A stretch of 64,000 nucleotides of DNA from Paenibacillus sinopodophylli (GTDB taxonomy: Bacteria; Bacillota; Bacilli; Paenibacillales; Paenibacillaceae): assembly GCF_005930355.1 (NCBI RefSeq), contig NZ_VDBO01000001.1:1337339-1401338 (forward strand), in the 5' to 3' direction. Numbering within the stretch: position 1 is the first letter of the stretch; every line of letters begins with the position of its first letter. A program made the translations under genes and the position numbers. Positions 38,559 to 50,753 of the stretch are shown in pieces. The notes under the pieces were generated by a model. It worked only from the letters and a program-made list of their open reading frames with translations. It did not search any database and was not told where the DNA came from.

Positions 38559-39206
38559 CTATTTACCGAAAGCTTGTGGGTCTTGTCTCCAAGCTTGTAG
38601 TGTTACTACATCCTCGGCAGCAACCTTCCCAAGCTCGACGGCAGATTGAATAAGCGCACTGTAATTGGAAAGCGTTGTTAGTGGTACCTGTTCAGCTTCA
38701 AAGGCTTGTTTCGCACTGTCGAACTCGTATGTGAATATAGCAAGCACGGACAATACTTCTGCACCGGCTTCTCTAACCGCAAGCGCTGCTTTAATGGAGC
38801 TGCCACCAGTAGAAATCAAATCCTCAATAACAACGACCTTCTGCCCAGGAAGCACCTTGCCTTCAATCTGGTTCTGCTTGCCGTGTCCTTTCGCTTTGTC
38901 CCGGATATAGGCCATTGGCAAGTTCAGCTTCTGCGCAACCCAAGCTGCATGTGGAATGCCCGCAGTTGATGTTCCTGCAATAACCTCCGCATCGGGATAG
39001 CGTTCGCGAATAATGGTTGCGAAGCCTTCTGCGATCAGATCGCGAATAGCCGGATAGGTCATCGTAAGACGGTTATCACAATAGATTGGAGATTTAATGC
39101 CTGAGGTCCAAGTAAATGGATCATTCGGCTGCAACGCGACAGCTTCAATTTCAAGCAAGCTTTTGGCAATTAGATCAGGCAATTCTGTTAGTGTTACATT
39201 ACTCAT
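38559..39206 (-). CDS. pyrE: Orotate phosphoribosyltransferase
   Basis: 215 residues. The PRPP loop is [14 protein letters not shown] near 118-131, typical of PyrE. It makes orotidine monophosphate from orotate and PRPP, the step before PyrF. It is the last gene of the pyr operon, overlaps pyrF by eight bases, and is followed by a terminator. B. subtilis has the same order at this end. Confidence 0.96.
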   Translation of the reverse strand: MSNVTLTELPDLIAKSLLEIEAVALQPNDPFTWTSGIKSPIYCDNRLTMTYPAIRDLIAEGFATIIRERYPDAEVIAGTSTAGIPHAAWVAQKLNLPMAYIRDKAKGHGKQNQIEGKVLPGQKVVVIEDLISTGGSSIKAALAVREAGAEVLSVLAIFTYEFDSAKQAFEAEQVPLTTLSNYSALIQSAVELGKVAAEDVVTLQAWRQDPQAFGK

Positions 39207-39936
39207 GGGAAGTCAGCTCCTCAATTATCATCTCTAGTGCAAGTCTTGGATTCGCCGCAGCTGTAATGGGACGACCGATAACCATATAATCCGTACCTTG
39301 CTTCAGCGCCTCGCTCGGCGTCATAATTCGTGATTGATCATTAACAGCCGAACCAGTCGGACGAATGCCTGGTGTGATGGTTTGGAAAGAAGTTCCACAT
39401 ACTGCTTTAATTGCTTCTACCTCTGAAGGTGACGCAACGACTCCAGCAAGTCCAGCCCCTCGAGCCAGTTCTGCATAGCGAATGACAGCCGCTTCGACTG
39501 TCCCTTCAATGCCGATTTGTTCGTTTAGTGTCGCTTGGTTAGTGCTCGTTAGCTGTGTAACTGCAATAATGGATGGCATTTTCAAACCGCTGCCTGATAT
39601 CGCCATATCCGCACCTTCCAGTGCCGCCTCCATCATCGCGCTGCCACCTGCGGCATGAACATTGAACATATCTACGCCGAGCTTCGCCACACTGTTTGCC
39701 CCGCCCTTAACCGTGTTCGGAATATCATGCATTTTCACATCGAGAAACACGTAGTAGCCTCGTTCTTTCAAGCTTTGAACAAACGAAGGGCCTGCCGCGT
39801 AGAATAACTGCATTCCTACCTTCATATAGCACGGAATGCCCTGAAGTTCTGAGATCAATCGTTCAGCCGCATTCGCATCTGGATAATCCAGCGCGACCAT
39901 AATCCGTCCTGCTGCCTGCTCATTCGTTAACTTCAT
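39199..39936 (-). CDS. pyrF: Orotidine 5'-phosphate decarboxylase
   Basis: 245 residues with the active-site motif [12 protein letters not shown] near residue 60 and the phosphate loop Gly-Ile-Arg-Pro-Thr-Gly toward the end. It converts OMP to UMP, the last step of de novo synthesis. It follows carB after a 141-base gap with a large hairpin, where B. subtilis has pyrK and pyrD. Confidence 0.96.
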   Translation of the reverse strand: MKLTNEQAAGRIMVALDYPDANAAERLISELQGIPCYMKVGMQLFYAAGPSFVQSLKERGYYVFLDVKMHDIPNTVKGGANSVAKLGVDMFNVHAAGGSAMMEAALEGADMAISGSGLKMPSIIAVTQLTSTNQATLNEQIGIEGTVEAAVIRYAELARGAGLAGVVASPSEVEAIKAVCGTSFQTITPGIRPTGSAVNDQSRIMTPSEALKQGTDYMVIGRPITAAANPRLALEMIIEELTSHE

Positions 39937-39974
39937 CCGTCATTTCCTCATTTCTTTGCTTATTTGCATAATAA

Positions 39975-40056
39975 ACGGCCATACGTTTGCTTCCTGCCAA
40001 GCTCCGGATGGACTATAGGTCCAAAGGAGCTTAGCAAAGCAATTAACGCTGGCCGT
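39975..40056. repeat. 82-base near-perfect hairpin between carB and pyrF
   Basis: ACGGCCA (39975) pairs with TGGCCGT (40050), and inside it further stems pair in order (AACG/CGTT, AAGCAA or TTGCTT, AAGCTCC/GGAGCTT, GGAC/GTCC), leaving only small bulges. It is not followed by a T run, so it is not a plain terminator. It may be a processing site, an attenuator or the scar of a lost gene. Confidence 0.6.
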
Positions 40057-40077
40057 ACTTTTTAAGCTGCGAAGAGC

Positions 40078-43000
40078 TTATTTTTTTTGAAGCAATACCG
40101 GCATGGAGCGAGATGAGAAGTTCAATGTCTCCAGCATGACAAGCAATGCGCGAACCGTATCAAGCGATGTCATACATACTACGCCGTTCTCAACTGCTTC
40201 ACGACGAATTCTGAAACCATCGCGTTCAGGGGCTTTGCCTTTTGTCAGCGTGTTAACCACAAACTGTGCTTGGCCTTCACGAACGAGGTCAAGAATGTTA
40301 GGTGAGCCTTCACTCAGCTTGTTGACGGTCGTCACGATAAGTCCAGCATCTTCCAAAGCCTTAGCCGTACCACCTGTTGCAATGATTTTGTATCCAAGAT
40401 TGAAGAACCCGCGCAGCAATTCTGTTGCTTCCTCTTTGTCCTTGTCAGCAACAGTAGCAATAATGGCGCCTGAAGTTGGAATCTTCATTCCTGCTCCGAT
40501 AAGTCCTTTATATAGAGCCTTCGCATATTGTACATCGCGTCCCATTACTTCGCCTGTAGACTTCATCTCAGGTGTAAGTGTTGGGTCTACACGACGAAGC
40601 TTAGCGAAGGAGAACACTGGAACCTTCACTGAAACATATTCATCCTCAGGCCACAAGCCATCTACATAACCGAGGTCTGCAAGCTTCGTGCCTAGGATTG
40701 CTTTCGTAGCCAGGTTAGCCATCGGAATATTCGTAACTTTACTCAAGAAAGGAACAGTACGAGACGAACGCGGATTCACCTCGATCACGTACACTTTCTC
40801 TTGATGGATTACGAACTGGATATTCACAAGTCCGATAACATTCAGTGCTTTCGTGATGCTGATTGTGATGTCAACGATCTGCTGTTTAATATCTTCCGAC
40901 AGAGACTGTGGCGGATACACGGCGATCGAGTCACCGGAGTGAACCCCTGCGCGTTCGACATGCTCCATGATACCTGGAATGACAACTGTGTCGCCGTCAC
41001 AGATCGCGTCAACCTCTGCCTCTTTACCTAACATGTAGCGGTCAATAAGTACCGGATGCTCTGGGTTGATTTTGACAGCAACCTCCATGTAGCTAAGCAA
41101 TTCTTCATCCGAGTATACGATTTCCATTGCGCGCCCGCCGAGTACGTAAGATGGACGAACAAGTACCGGATAACCAAGTCCTTGCGCCGTAACAACCGCC
41201 TCATCAACAGAGATGACCGTTTTACCATCTGGCTGTGCAATATTCAATCCGCGAAGCAAAGCTTCGAACTTCTTGCGATCTTCTGCAGCGTCGATGCTCT
41301 CAAGGCTGGAGCCAAGAATACGTACGCCTGCTTTGGCAAGAGGCGCTGCAAGGTTGATTGCAGTTTGACCGCCGAATTGAACGATAACGCCAATTGGATT
41401 TTCTTGCTCAATAACATTCATTACATCCTCGAAGAACAGCGGCTCGAAGTAAAGTCTGTCCGAAGTGCTGAAGTCTGTCGATACTGTTTCTGGGTTGTTA
41501 TTAATAATAACCGCTTCATAACCTGCATTCTGAATAGCCCAAACCGCATGTACGGTTGAATAGTCGAACTCGATACCTTGACCAATCCGAATCGGACCTG
41601 ACCCAAGCACAAGCACCTTCTGTTTATCGGTAATGGTAACTTCATTCTCTACTTCATATGTGGAGTAGTAGTAAGGCGTTGAAGCTTCGAATTCAGCTGC
41701 GCAAGTATCTACCATTTTGTAAACAGGTTTCAGGTTAAGCTGTACACGCAAAGCACGGATATCATCTTCGTTCGTGTGGCTGCCGTTCGGGAAGCCTTCT
41801 TTGCGAATCTCAGCAATAGAGCGGTCAGAGAAGCCTTTGCGCTTCGCTTGATAGAGCGTTTGCTCCGTCAATGTAGCTTCGCTGCGAATACGGTCCTCGA
41901 ACGCTACGATTTGCTCGATTTTATCCAGGAACCACCAGTCGATGTTGGTGATATCTTGAATCTCTTGCAGTTGGAAGCCGCGTCGGAACGCTTCTGCAAC
42001 CAGGAACATACGCTCATCATCCGGCTTCTCAAGGCGTGAGCGAAGTACGGACTCTTCAAGGGACGATGCTTCCTTCAGATGAATGCGGTGTGCGCCAATC
42101 TCAAGTGAGCGAACAGCTTTATGGATCGATTCTTCGAATGTACGGCCAATCGCCATTACTTCGCCCGTTGCTTTCATTTGCGTGCCCAGTTTACGGTTCG
42201 CGTTCACGAACTTATCGAAAGGCCAGCGTGGAATTTTCGATACGATATAGTCAAGGGTAGGCTCAAAGCATGCATAGGTTTGGCCTGTAACCGGATTGAC
42301 AAGCTCATCAAGCGTGTAGCCGATTGCGATTTTAGCAGCCATTTTGGCAATAGGATAACCAGTTGCTTTGGAAGCCAGCGCCGACGAGCGGCTAACCCGC
42401 GGATTAACTTCGATGACATAGTATTGATAACTTTGTGGATCAAGGGCGAATTGTACGTTACAGCCGCCTTCAATGTTAAGTGCACGAATGATTTTCAGTG
42501 ATGCTGAACGAAGCATTTGGTACTCGCGATCGGACAACGTTTGGCTAGGCGCTACAACGATACTGTCGCCTGTATGTACGCCAACCGGGTCAAAGTTCTC
42601 CATGTTGCAGACAACGATACAGTTATCGTTCGCGTCGCGCATAACCTCATACTCGACTTCCTTCATGCCTGCGATCGATTTCTCGATCAAACATTGGCTG
42701 ATCGGGCTGTAACGAATACCTGAAGCCACTGTCTCACGAAGCTCTTCTTCGTTCGCACAAATACCGCCTCCTGTACCGCCAAGCGTGTACGCAGGACGAA
42801 CGATAATCGGGTAGCCGATTGTATTCGCGAAACTAACAGCTGCCTCAACGGTTGTGACGATATCACTATCCGGTACAGGCTGCTCAAGCTCACGCATCAA
42901 GTCGCGGAATAAGTCACGATCCTCAGCTTTCTCAATCGCAGTCAACTGTGTTCCCAGAAGCTTCACATTCTCGCGTTCCAGTACGCCTGCACGGGCAAGC

Positions 43001-43302
43001 TCAACCGCCATGTTAAGGCCAGTTTGTCCGCCTAGCGTCGGAAGAAGTCCGTCCGGACGCTCTTGGCGGATAATTTGCGATACGAAATCTAGTGTGATTG
43101 GCTCGATGTACACTTTATCAGCCATATTCGTATCAGTCATGATTGTTGCTGGGTTACTGTTTATAAGAACAACCTCGTAGCCTTCTTCTTTCAGCGCTTG
43201 ACAAGCCTGAGTACCGGCATAGTCGAATTCCGCCGCTTGTCCGATGACAATTGGCCCGGATCCGATAACGAGAATTTTTTTGAGTTCATTATTTTTGGGC
43301 AT
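40078..43302 (-). CDS. carB: Carbamoyl-phosphate synthase large subunit
   Basis: 1074 residues, the full length, with two duplicated ATP-grasp halves. The first opens [15 protein letters not shown]-like and the second begins near 550 with [17 protein letters not shown]. The C-terminus has an allosteric MGS-like domain ([11 protein letters not shown]). It makes carbamoyl phosphate from bicarbonate, ammonia (from CarA) and ATP. The start overlaps carA by 14 bases. A small hairpin lies at its stop. Confidence 0.97.
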   Translation of the reverse strand: MPKNNELKKILVIGSGPIVIGQAAEFDYAGTQACQALKEEGYEVVLINSNPATIMTDTNMADKVYIEPITLDFVSQIIRQERPDGLLPTLGGQTGLNMAVELARAGVLERENVKLLGTQLTAIEKAEDRDLFRDLMRELEQPVPDSDIVTTVEAAVSFANTIGYPIIVRPAYTLGGTGGGICANEEELRETVASGIRYSPISQCLIEKSIAGMKEVEYEVMRDANDNCIVVCNMENFDPVGVHTGDSIVVAPSQTLSDREYQMLRSASLKIIRALNIEGGCNVQFALDPQSYQYYVIEVNPRVSRSSALASKATGYPIAKMAAKIAIGYTLDELVNPVTGQTYACFEPTLDYIVSKIPRWPFDKFVNANRKLGTQMKATGEVMAIGRTFEESIHKAVRSLEIGAHRIHLKEASSLEESVLRSRLEKPDDERMFLVAEAFRRGFQLQEIQDITNIDWWFLDKIEQIVAFEDRIRSEATLTEQTLYQAKRKGFSDRSIAEIRKEGFPNGSHTNEDDIRALRVQLNLKPVYKMVDTCAAEFEASTPYYYSTYEVENEVTITDKQKVLVLGSGPIRIGQGIEFDYSTVHAVWAIQNAGYEAVIINNNPETVSTDFSTSDRLYFEPLFFEDVMNVIEQENPIGVIVQFGGQTAINLAAPLAKAGVRILGSSLESIDAAEDRKKFEALLRGLNIAQPDGKTVISVDEAVVTAQGLGYPVLVRPSYVLGGRAMEIVYSDEELLSYMEVAVKINPEHPVLIDRYMLGKEAEVDAICDGDTVVIPGIMEHVERAGVHSGDSIAVYPPQSLSEDIKQQIVDITISITKALNVIGLVNIQFVIHQEKVYVIEVNPRSSRTVPFLSKVTNIPMANLATKAILGTKLADLGYVDGLWPEDEYVSVKVPVFSFAKLRRVDPTLTPEMKSTGEVMGRDVQYAKALYKGLIGAGMKIPTSGAIIATVADKDKEEATELLRGFFNLGYKIIATGGTAKALEDAGLIVTTVNKLSEGSPNILDLVREGQAQFVVNTLTKGKAPERDGFRIRREAVENGVVCMTSLDTVRALLVMLETLNFSSRSMPVLLQKK

Positions 43303-44434
43303 ACTGAAGCTCTCCTTTTAACGTCTCCGACAACACTGCTTGACGAGGTTTTTGTGGGTTATTTTTCTTATGCGTACGGATCATTTGCAGGAACTCATCG
43401 AACAGATAGCTGGAATCGTAAGGTCCAGGAGCTGCTTCTGGGTGATATTGAACCGAGAATGCTGGGAATGTATTATGTTTCAATCCTTCGATCGTACGGT
43501 CGTTGTTGTTGATATGCGTAACGGATAGCGGTGTATTCTTAACCGACTCTTCCAATACCGTATAACCATGGTTTTGTGAAGTAATATAGCAGCGGTTTGT
43601 TGCTAATTCTTTGACTGGGTGGTTTCCGCCGCGGTGTCCGAATTTCAGCTTCGTCGTTTGAGCTCCGCATGCAAGGGCAAACAGCTGGTGGCCTAAGCAA
43701 ATACCGAAGATTGGGAATTCACCCAGCAGCTCAGAAATCATTTCCACAGCATAAGGTACATCCTGCGGGTCCCCAGGGCCATTCGACAGTTGAATGCCAT
43801 CAGGTGCAAGGCGACGAATCTCGTCTGCTGTTGTGTTGTGTGGAACGACTACTACGTCACAGCCGCGCTTCGTCAGCTCGCGAAGAATTCCGCTTTTGGC
43901 ACCGAAGTCTACAAGGACGATACGCTCGCCTTGACCAGGACTCGAGAACACATGTGAAGTAGATGTACGTGCTACTTGGTCTGTCATCAGCTTGGAGATG
44001 TTCAGACGTTCAGCCAGCTCTTCGATACGCTCATTGCCTGTTGTAATAAGGCCCTTCATTGTACCGTAGTTGCGAAGCTTGCGTGTTAGCATCCGTGTGT
44101 CGATGTCGCTGATACCCGGAATGCCGTATTCTTTGAGAAGCTGTCCTAGGGAATATTGTGCGCGCCAGTTGCTTGGCACTTCTTCATGACGGCGTACGAC
44201 AAAGCCGTGAATGAACGGACGCATCGCTTCAAAGTCGTCGCGTGTAATGCCGTAGTTCCCGATTAGCGGGTATGTCATTGTAACGATTTGTCCGCAGTAG
44301 GATGGATCTGATAGAACCTCTTGATAACCTGTAATTCCTGTATTAAAAACAACTTCGCCCATCATTTGCGCCTCAGCGCCGAACGAGAGGCCCGTAAATA
44401 ATGTACCGTCTTCCAACAATAATCTTGCTTGCAT
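43289..44434 (-). CDS. carA: Carbamoyl-phosphate synthase small subunit
   Basis: About 381 residues from an ATG at 44434, eight bases after GAGGAG; a GTG three codons earlier overlaps that site. The C-terminal half is a class I glutamine amidotransferase with the nucleophile in Phe-Gly-Ile-Cys-Leu-Gly-His-Gln and the partner His in Gln-Tyr-His-Pro-Glu. It passes ammonia to CarB. The N-terminal half has the usual Asp-Gly-Thr-Leu-Phe-Thr-Gly start. Confidence 0.96.
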   Translation of the reverse strand: MQARLLLEDGTLFTGLSFGAEAQMMGEVVFNTGITGYQEVLSDPSYCGQIVTMTYPLIGNYGITRDDFEAMRPFIHGFVVRRHEEVPSNWRAQYSLGQLLKEYGIPGISDIDTRMLTRKLRNYGTMKGLITTGNERIEELAERLNISKLMTDQVARTSTSHVFSSPGQGERIVLVDFGAKSGILRELTKRGCDVVVVPHNTTADEIRRLAPDGIQLSNGPGDPQDVPYAVEMISELLGEFPIFGICLGHQLFALACGAQTTKLKFGHRGGNHPVKELATNRCYITSQNHGYTVLEESVKNTPLSVTHINNNDRTIEGLKHNTFPAFSVQYHPEAAPGPYDSSYLFDEFLQMIRTHKKNNPQKPRQAVLSETLKGELQYAQK

Positions 44435-44497
44435 CCGTTTCACTCCTCAGGTGTTGAATCATCCTATATATTAGCTTAAGTAAGCGATTAAAAGCGT

Positions 44498-45784
44498 TTA
44501 TTCCGACCAAACGACTGCGCCGTCTACAATGGTCGTTACCGGCCAGCCGCTAAGCTTCCAGCCGCCAAACGGCGTATTGTTGCTCTTCGATGCGAACGTG
44601 CTTGGATCTACCGCCCGCTCGTTCTCTAGATCGACAATCGTTATGTCCGCTGGTGCACCTTGCTCCAGTCGACCTGTCGGAAGCCGGAATACACGGGCAG
44701 GGTCAGCTGTCATTCTCTGCAAGAGGAACCCGAGGGTCCATTTGCCTGTTTGTACAAATTTCGTGTACAAGAGCGGGAATGCCGTCTCGAAGCCGACGAT
44801 TCCGAATGGTGCAAGCTGGACAGCGCGAGCCTTTTCTTCCGCACTATGAGGTGCATGATCAGTAACAACCATATCGATGGTACCATCCTCGATTGCTTCG
44901 ATAACCGCTTGAACATCGCGCGGCGTACGAAGTGGAGGATTCATTTTCCAATTCGCATCATCAAGGCCCGGAATGTCCTCGTCTGAGAGCAGCAGGTGAT
45001 GCGGACATACCTCAGCGGTTACACGCACACCAATCTGTTTAGCAAGGCGAATTAACCGAACCGATTGCTCCGTGCTCACGTGACAGACGTGATAGTGCAC
45101 ACCTGTTGCTTCAGCTAGCAGAATGTCTCTGCCGACATGAATCGCTTCGGATTCATTCGGAATCCCCTTCAAACCATGCTTGCGGGAGAACTCGCCCTCC
45201 GAAGCCCATGCGCCCTCCACCAGCGTATCGTCTTCACAATGCGCGATAATCGGCATATCCATAGACTGAGCTAGCGCCATTGCGTTTTTCATCATTTGCG
45301 CATTTTGCACACCGACACCGTCGTCCGTGAAGCCAATCGCTCCAGCTTCTTTGAGCGATGCGAAATCGGTAAGCTCACGGCCAAGCTCGTTTTTGGTGAT
45401 TGAAGCATAAGGCAGCACTTTCACAATACCAACCTGCTCTGCTTTATTGGTAATGTAGCGAACCGTCTCTGCAGTATCTGTAACAGGACGTGTGTTCGGC
45501 ATGCAAGCAATGGTCGTAAACCCGCCCTTCGCCGCAGAACGTGTGCCTGTTGCAATGTCTTCTTTATATTCAAAGCCAGGATCACGCAGATGGACGTGCA
45601 TATCGATAAAGCCAGGTGATACTAGCTTGCCCTGTGCATCAACAACTTGTGCACTGCCAGTATCAGGCGTTTGCGTACCGTCTACAATGGCTTCAATTAT
45701 GCCATTTTCAATGCGGATATGTTTGCTCTCGAGGCTGCCGGAAGTTTCATTCCATACGTTACCGTTAATAATCCATAATGACAT
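44498..45784 (-). CDS. pyrC: Dihydroorotase
   Basis: 428 residues, class I size. The metal motif Phe-Ile-Asp-Met-His-Val-His-Leu-Arg-Asp-Pro-Gly is near residue 58, and Val-Thr-Asp-His-Ala-Pro-His is near 306. It closes carbamoyl aspartate to dihydroorotate. It is followed by carA after about 60 bases. Confidence 0.96.
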   Translation of the reverse strand: MSLWIINGNVWNETSGSLESKHIRIENGIIEAIVDGTQTPDTGSAQVVDAQGKLVSPGFIDMHVHLRDPGFEYKEDIATGTRSAAKGGFTTIACMPNTRPVTDTAETVRYITNKAEQVGIVKVLPYASITKNELGRELTDFASLKEAGAIGFTDDGVGVQNAQMMKNAMALAQSMDMPIIAHCEDDTLVEGAWASEGEFSRKHGLKGIPNESEAIHVGRDILLAEATGVHYHVCHVSTEQSVRLIRLAKQIGVRVTAEVCPHHLLLSDEDIPGLDDANWKMNPPLRTPRDVQAVIEAIEDGTIDMVVTDHAPHSAEEKARAVQLAPFGIVGFETAFPLLYTKFVQTGKWTLGFLLQRMTADPARVFRLPTGRLEQGAPADITIVDLENERAVDPSTFASKSNNTPFGGWKLSGWPVTTIVDGAVVWSE

Positions 45785-45827
45785 CGTTTATTCACCCTCC
45801 GGAATTGTTCAGTTTATGTTGCAGCTG

Positions 45828-47317
<1,490 letters not shown>

Positions 47318-47340
47318 TTATCGCCCAAATGCCAGGTCGC

Positions 47341-47501
47341 AAAAAAACTCCTTGCAGAAATCGCAAGGAGCTTGTGAAAGTCATGAAGAGATAGGGTACA
47401 AGCCTTCACTGCTTCCGTCACAGAAAGCAGTCATGCAGGCTGTCCTATTGTTCTCTTCTATAGACTTGTTATTCACGCTACCTTGCCAGCCTCTCGGGAC
47501 T
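47341..47501 (-). promoter_or_regulatory. PyrR-dependent attenuator of the pyr operon
   Basis: On the minus strand AGTCCCGAGAGGCT at 47501-47488 fits the PyrR-binding consensus ARUCCNGNGAGGYU exactly. About 110 bases downstream AGCTCCTTGCG and CTGCAAGGAGT form a strong terminator stem with TTTTTTT (to 47341), just before pyrR. High UMP should favour the terminator. Confidence 0.88.
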
Positions 47502-47531
47502 GAGTTAAAGGTACTGCTGTTTATCATAAGA

Positions 47532-47560
47532 ATTATCCCACGCCAGACGAGCAATGTCAA
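47532..47560 (-). promoter_or_regulatory. Sigma-A promoter of the pyr operon
   Basis: On the minus strand TTGACA (47560-47555), 17 bases and GATAAT (47537-47532). It lies about 35 bases upstream of the PyrR site and starts a leader of about 225 bases. The rest of the 334-base gap 47300-47633 is this leader. Confidence 0.82.
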
Positions 47561-47633
47561 GTACAAAAGAGTAATTCCGCTTGTACATAGTGTGGTCGAA
47601 TCCCGATGAGCTATGCAGAGATAGCGCTGGATA

Positions 47634-48869
47634 CTAAAGGCTTAACTTACGAATCCGTTCAACCGCTTTTTCCGTATTCTCGCGACTTCCGAAAGCCGTT
47701 AGACGGAAATAGCCTTGTCCGCTTTGACCGAAGCCTACACCTGGCGTACCTACAATGTTCGCTTCCGTCAGAAGCTTGTCGAAGAATGACCATGAGTCCA
47801 TGCCATTCGGTGTTTTGAGCCAGATATAAGGCGCATTGACGCCGCCGAACACTTCCAAACCAAGCGAAGCTAGTCCGTCACGAATAATCGCTGCGTTGGT
47901 CATATAGTAATCAACCAATGTTTTAATTTGCTCTTTGCCTTCTGCTGAGTAGATCGCAGCGGCACCGCGTTGTGTCACATAGGATACACCATTAAATTTG
48001 GTCGTATGACGGCGATTCCACAAATCGTTGATCAGCACTTCATTACCAGTTGCATCTAGGCCCTTCAGCTCGCGCGGAACAACTGTGTATGCACAGCGTA
48101 CGCCTGTGAAGCCTGCTGTTTTGGAGAAGCTGCGGAATTCGATGGCTACTTCGCGAGCACCTTCGATTTCATAAATGCTGTGTGGAACATCTTCTTCTTG
48201 GATGAACGCTTCATAAGCTGAATCGTAGAGAATGATGCAGTTGTTCGCTCTAGCATAATCAACCCATACTTTAAGTTCTTCCTTAGTCAACGTCATACCA
48301 GTCGGGTTGTTCGGATAGCACAAGTAAATAATATCAACCTTGCGATCTGGCAAGCTTGGTTTGAAGTCGTTCTCAGCTGTGCACTCCAGGTAAGCGATGT
48401 TCTCGTAACGTTTCGTCTCCTGGTTGTACTTGCCTGAACGGCCAGCCATAACATTCGTATCTACGTATACTGGATACACGGGATCTTGTACCGCAACGAT
48501 GCTGTTTTCACTGAAAATCTCTTGAATATTACCGACATCACATTTCGAGCCATCGCTTACGAACACTTCATTCGTCGCAATCTCGATGCCGCGGGCCTTA
48601 TAGTCATTTTCGATAATCGCGTTAATAAGGAAGTCATAACCTTGTTCAGGTCCGTAACCACGGAATGAACCTGGTGCAGCAAGCTCGTCTACCGCACTGT
48701 GCATAGCATTCAGTACAGCATCAGGCAAACCGCGAGTTACATCGCCAATTCCTAGGCTAATAATTTCAGCAGTCGGATTATCTTGAATGAACTTCGTACG
48801 GCGTTTAGCAATTTCAGAAAACAAGTAGCTGCCTTGCAGCTCCAAGTAATTTTGGTTAATGGATGTCAT
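47634..48869 (-). CDS. dapL: LL-diaminopimelate aminotransferase
   Basis: 411 residues, class I/II PLP aminotransferase. The PLP lysine is in [12 protein letters not shown], and the N-terminal half has [11 protein letters not shown], a DapL signature. It makes LL-diaminopimelate from tetrahydrodipicolinate in one step, for lysine and wall synthesis. It sits between rluD and the pyr promoter, an insertion relative to B. subtilis. Confidence 0.93.
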   Translation of the reverse strand: MTSINQNYLELQGSYLFSEIAKRRTKFIQDNPTAEIISLGIGDVTRGLPDAVLNAMHSAVDELAAPGSFRGYGPEQGYDFLINAIIENDYKARGIEIATNEVFVSDGSKCDVGNIQEIFSENSIVAVQDPVYPVYVDTNVMAGRSGKYNQETKRYENIAYLECTAENDFKPSLPDRKVDIIYLCYPNNPTGMTLTKEELKVWVDYARANNCIILYDSAYEAFIQEEDVPHSIYEIEGAREVAIEFRSFSKTAGFTGVRCAYTVVPRELKGLDATGNEVLINDLWNRRHTTKFNGVSYVTQRGAAAIYSAEGKEQIKTLVDYYMTNAAIIRDGLASLGLEVFGGVNAPYIWLKTPNGMDSWSFFDKLLTEANIVGTPGVGFGQSGQGYFRLTAFGSRENTEKAVERIRKLSL

Positions 48870-48988
48870 TTCTTGTCACCTATCCTTATTTTTCATTTGC
48901 ATCTGTACATATTCATTAGAATAACGTACTTCTTTGCTCTAAATAATGAATAAAGTGGTGAAAAGTTTGCACTTTTGCACGTTTCGAT

Positions 48989-49927
48989 TTATCTCGAGCG
49001 CAAGTTGCTAAGCACAAATTCAAAATCAGCAGGCAGCGGCATTTCAAATTCCAATCGTTCTCCGCTTCGCGGATGCGTGAAGCCAAGCAGTGTTGCATGC
49101 AGAGCTTGTCCTTTCAACGCAACCGTCTTATTCCGGCCATATACAGGATCTCCTGCTAACGGGTGACCGATGTACTTCATGTGCACACGAATTTGATGAG
49201 TACGTCCCGTCTCCAGCTGCAGTTCTACAATCGTGTAATCGCCAAGCCGCTCCAATACATGAAAGTGAGTGACCGCATGCCGGCTGTTGCGTTCTGTTAC
49301 CGTAAATAGTTTCCTGTCATTTAGATCACGTCCAATTGGGGCGTCAATCGTGCCTTGATCATGCGGCAAATTGCCATGCACGAGGGCAATATATTTCCGC
49401 GTAACCGTATGATCCTTGAGCTGCTCGGCAAGTGAAATATGGGCGAGGTCGTTTTTGGCTGCCATTAGCAAACCGGTTGTATCCTTATCAATACGATGCA
49501 CAATACCTGGACGAATCATGCCATTAATGCCGGACAGATCCTTGCAATGATACATGAGGGCATTAACAAGCGTGCCCGAAGAATGTCCAGGCGCTGGATG
49601 TACCACCATACCGCGTTTCTTATTGATAACAATCAGATCCGAATCCTCATAGATAACCTCTAACGGAATATTCTCAGGGATAATTGCAGCTTCCTCGGGC
49701 TGAGGAATATGCAGGACAACCTGATTGCCTTCTACGATTTTAAAATTCGCTTTCGCTACTTTCCCGTCAATTTGAACGGCGCCGGCTTTAATCCACTCCT
49801 GCACCTGCGTTCGGGATACTGCCTTGTCATCCAGACTGTCCGTTACAAACTTATCTACACGTTCTCCAGATTGCTCCGCTTCTGCAATCCACTCCAATGG
49901 TTCTTCGTTATACAGGTTGCTGCTCAT
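48989..49927 (-). CDS. rluD: RluD-family pseudouridine synthase (YlyB)
   Basis: 312 residues from an ATG at 49927; a longer frame is unlikely because it overlaps lspA heavily. An N-terminal S4 domain (Gly-Glu-Arg-Val-Asp-Lys-Phe-Val) is followed by the catalytic domain with the Asp motif His-Arg-Ile-Asp-Lys-Asp-Thr-Thr-Gly-Leu. It modifies large-subunit rRNA. B. subtilis has the orthologue ylyB at the same place. Confidence 0.92.
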   Translation of the reverse strand: MSSNLYNEEPLEWIAEAEQSGERVDKFVTDSLDDKAVSRTQVQEWIKAGAVQIDGKVAKANFKIVEGNQVVLHIPQPEEAAIIPENIPLEVIYEDSDLIVINKKRGMVVHPAPGHSSGTLVNALMYHCKDLSGINGMIRPGIVHRIDKDTTGLLMAAKNDLAHISLAEQLKDHTVTRKYIALVHGNLPHDQGTIDAPIGRDLNDRKLFTVTERNSRHAVTHFHVLERLGDYTIVELQLETGRTHQIRVHMKYIGHPLAGDPVYGRNKTVALKGQALHATLLGFTHPRSGERLEFEMPLPADFEFVLSNLRSR

Positions 49928-50432
49928 GATTGTTTTGATCCTTGTCCTCTCCATTTTGCGAACGATCCTTCTCATCCTTTGCAGATAACAAGGTGTCAAT
50001 TAGTATTAGGGCCACACCACAGACGATTGCCGAATCGGCCACGTTGAATATGGGAAACGCATAGCTTCCGAAATTGAATTGCAGGAAATCAGTTACTTCG
50101 CCGAACCGAGCTCTGTCAAGGAAATTGCCTATCGCTCCTCCAAGCACAAGTCCGAGTCCGATTAACAGTCTAGGCTTTGCAGATTTCTTCATTGCCTGTA
50201 TGTACCATATAAGACCTGCTACGATTACGATCGTAATAATGATGAAAAAAAAGCGCTGCTCTTGCAAAATGCCGAATGCCGCACCCCGGTTTCGGTGCGA
50301 TGTAATGAGAAAAAAATTACCGATAACGCTAATTTGCTCCATGATTTCTAATTTTGACTCAATTAATCTTTTGGTTACAAAATCAAGGATAAACACTAAA
50401 ACCGCTACCCAGTAATAATAAAAACGCATCAT
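49908..50432 (-). CDS. lspA: Lipoprotein signal peptidase
   Basis: 174 residues with four membrane helices and the conserved Asn-Phe-Leu-Asp-Arg-Ala-Arg (near 112) and Phe-Asn-Val-Ala-Asp-Ser-Ala (near 130), which supply the catalytic Asp pair. It removes signal peptides from prolipoproteins such as the two lipoproteins of the ABC operon. The C-terminus has an extra acidic, Gln-rich tail. The start lies close to the dispersed element at 50489. Confidence 0.95.
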   Translation of the reverse strand: MMRFYYYWVAVLVFILDFVTKRLIESKLEIMEQISVIGNFFLITSHRNRGAAFGILQEQRFFFIIITIVIVAGLIWYIQAMKKSAKPRLLIGLGLVLGGAIGNFLDRARFGEVTDFLQFNFGSYAFPIFNVADSAIVCGVALILIDTLLSAKDEKDRSQNGEDKDQNNHEQQPV

Positions 50433-50488
50433 ATCACTCCTATTTTTTTGTAAAGCAACGTTTTTAACGAATGGCGGCTCACATCAAG

Positions 50489-50590
50489 CAAGGCAAAACG
50501 ACTGTTGCCGTCCTCTGGCGGCGCAGTGCGTTTCATTCCAAGAAATATAGAGAAAGCATGAGCAAACTCATATTTTTGCTATATTTCAAG
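50489..50590 (+). repeat. Dispersed ~100-nt structured element, copy A
   Basis: It runs from AAGGCAAAACG to CTATATTTCAAG. GGCAA and TTGCC form one hairpin; AAATATAG and CTATATTT enclose a second with the inner pair ATGAG/CTCAT. It is closely similar over its whole length to the copy at 55238 and partly to those at 62743 and 36503. Confidence 0.7.
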
Positions 50591-50753
50591 CAAACCGCGT
50601 GCGTTATTATCGATTACCAGCCAATTGTAGCATAACAAGCCAAATGAGAGCCAGCGCTGCCGTGTGATCTTCCATTGAAGTCCATACTGAAAATCCGCGT
50701 TTTTGCAAAAGCTAACTCTGCAATTATGTTCCCTGTTAAGGAGGGTGCTCCAA

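Noticed and set aside
44518..44865. Plus-strand frames over pyrC
   Set aside because: Antisense shadows of a fully conserved enzyme.
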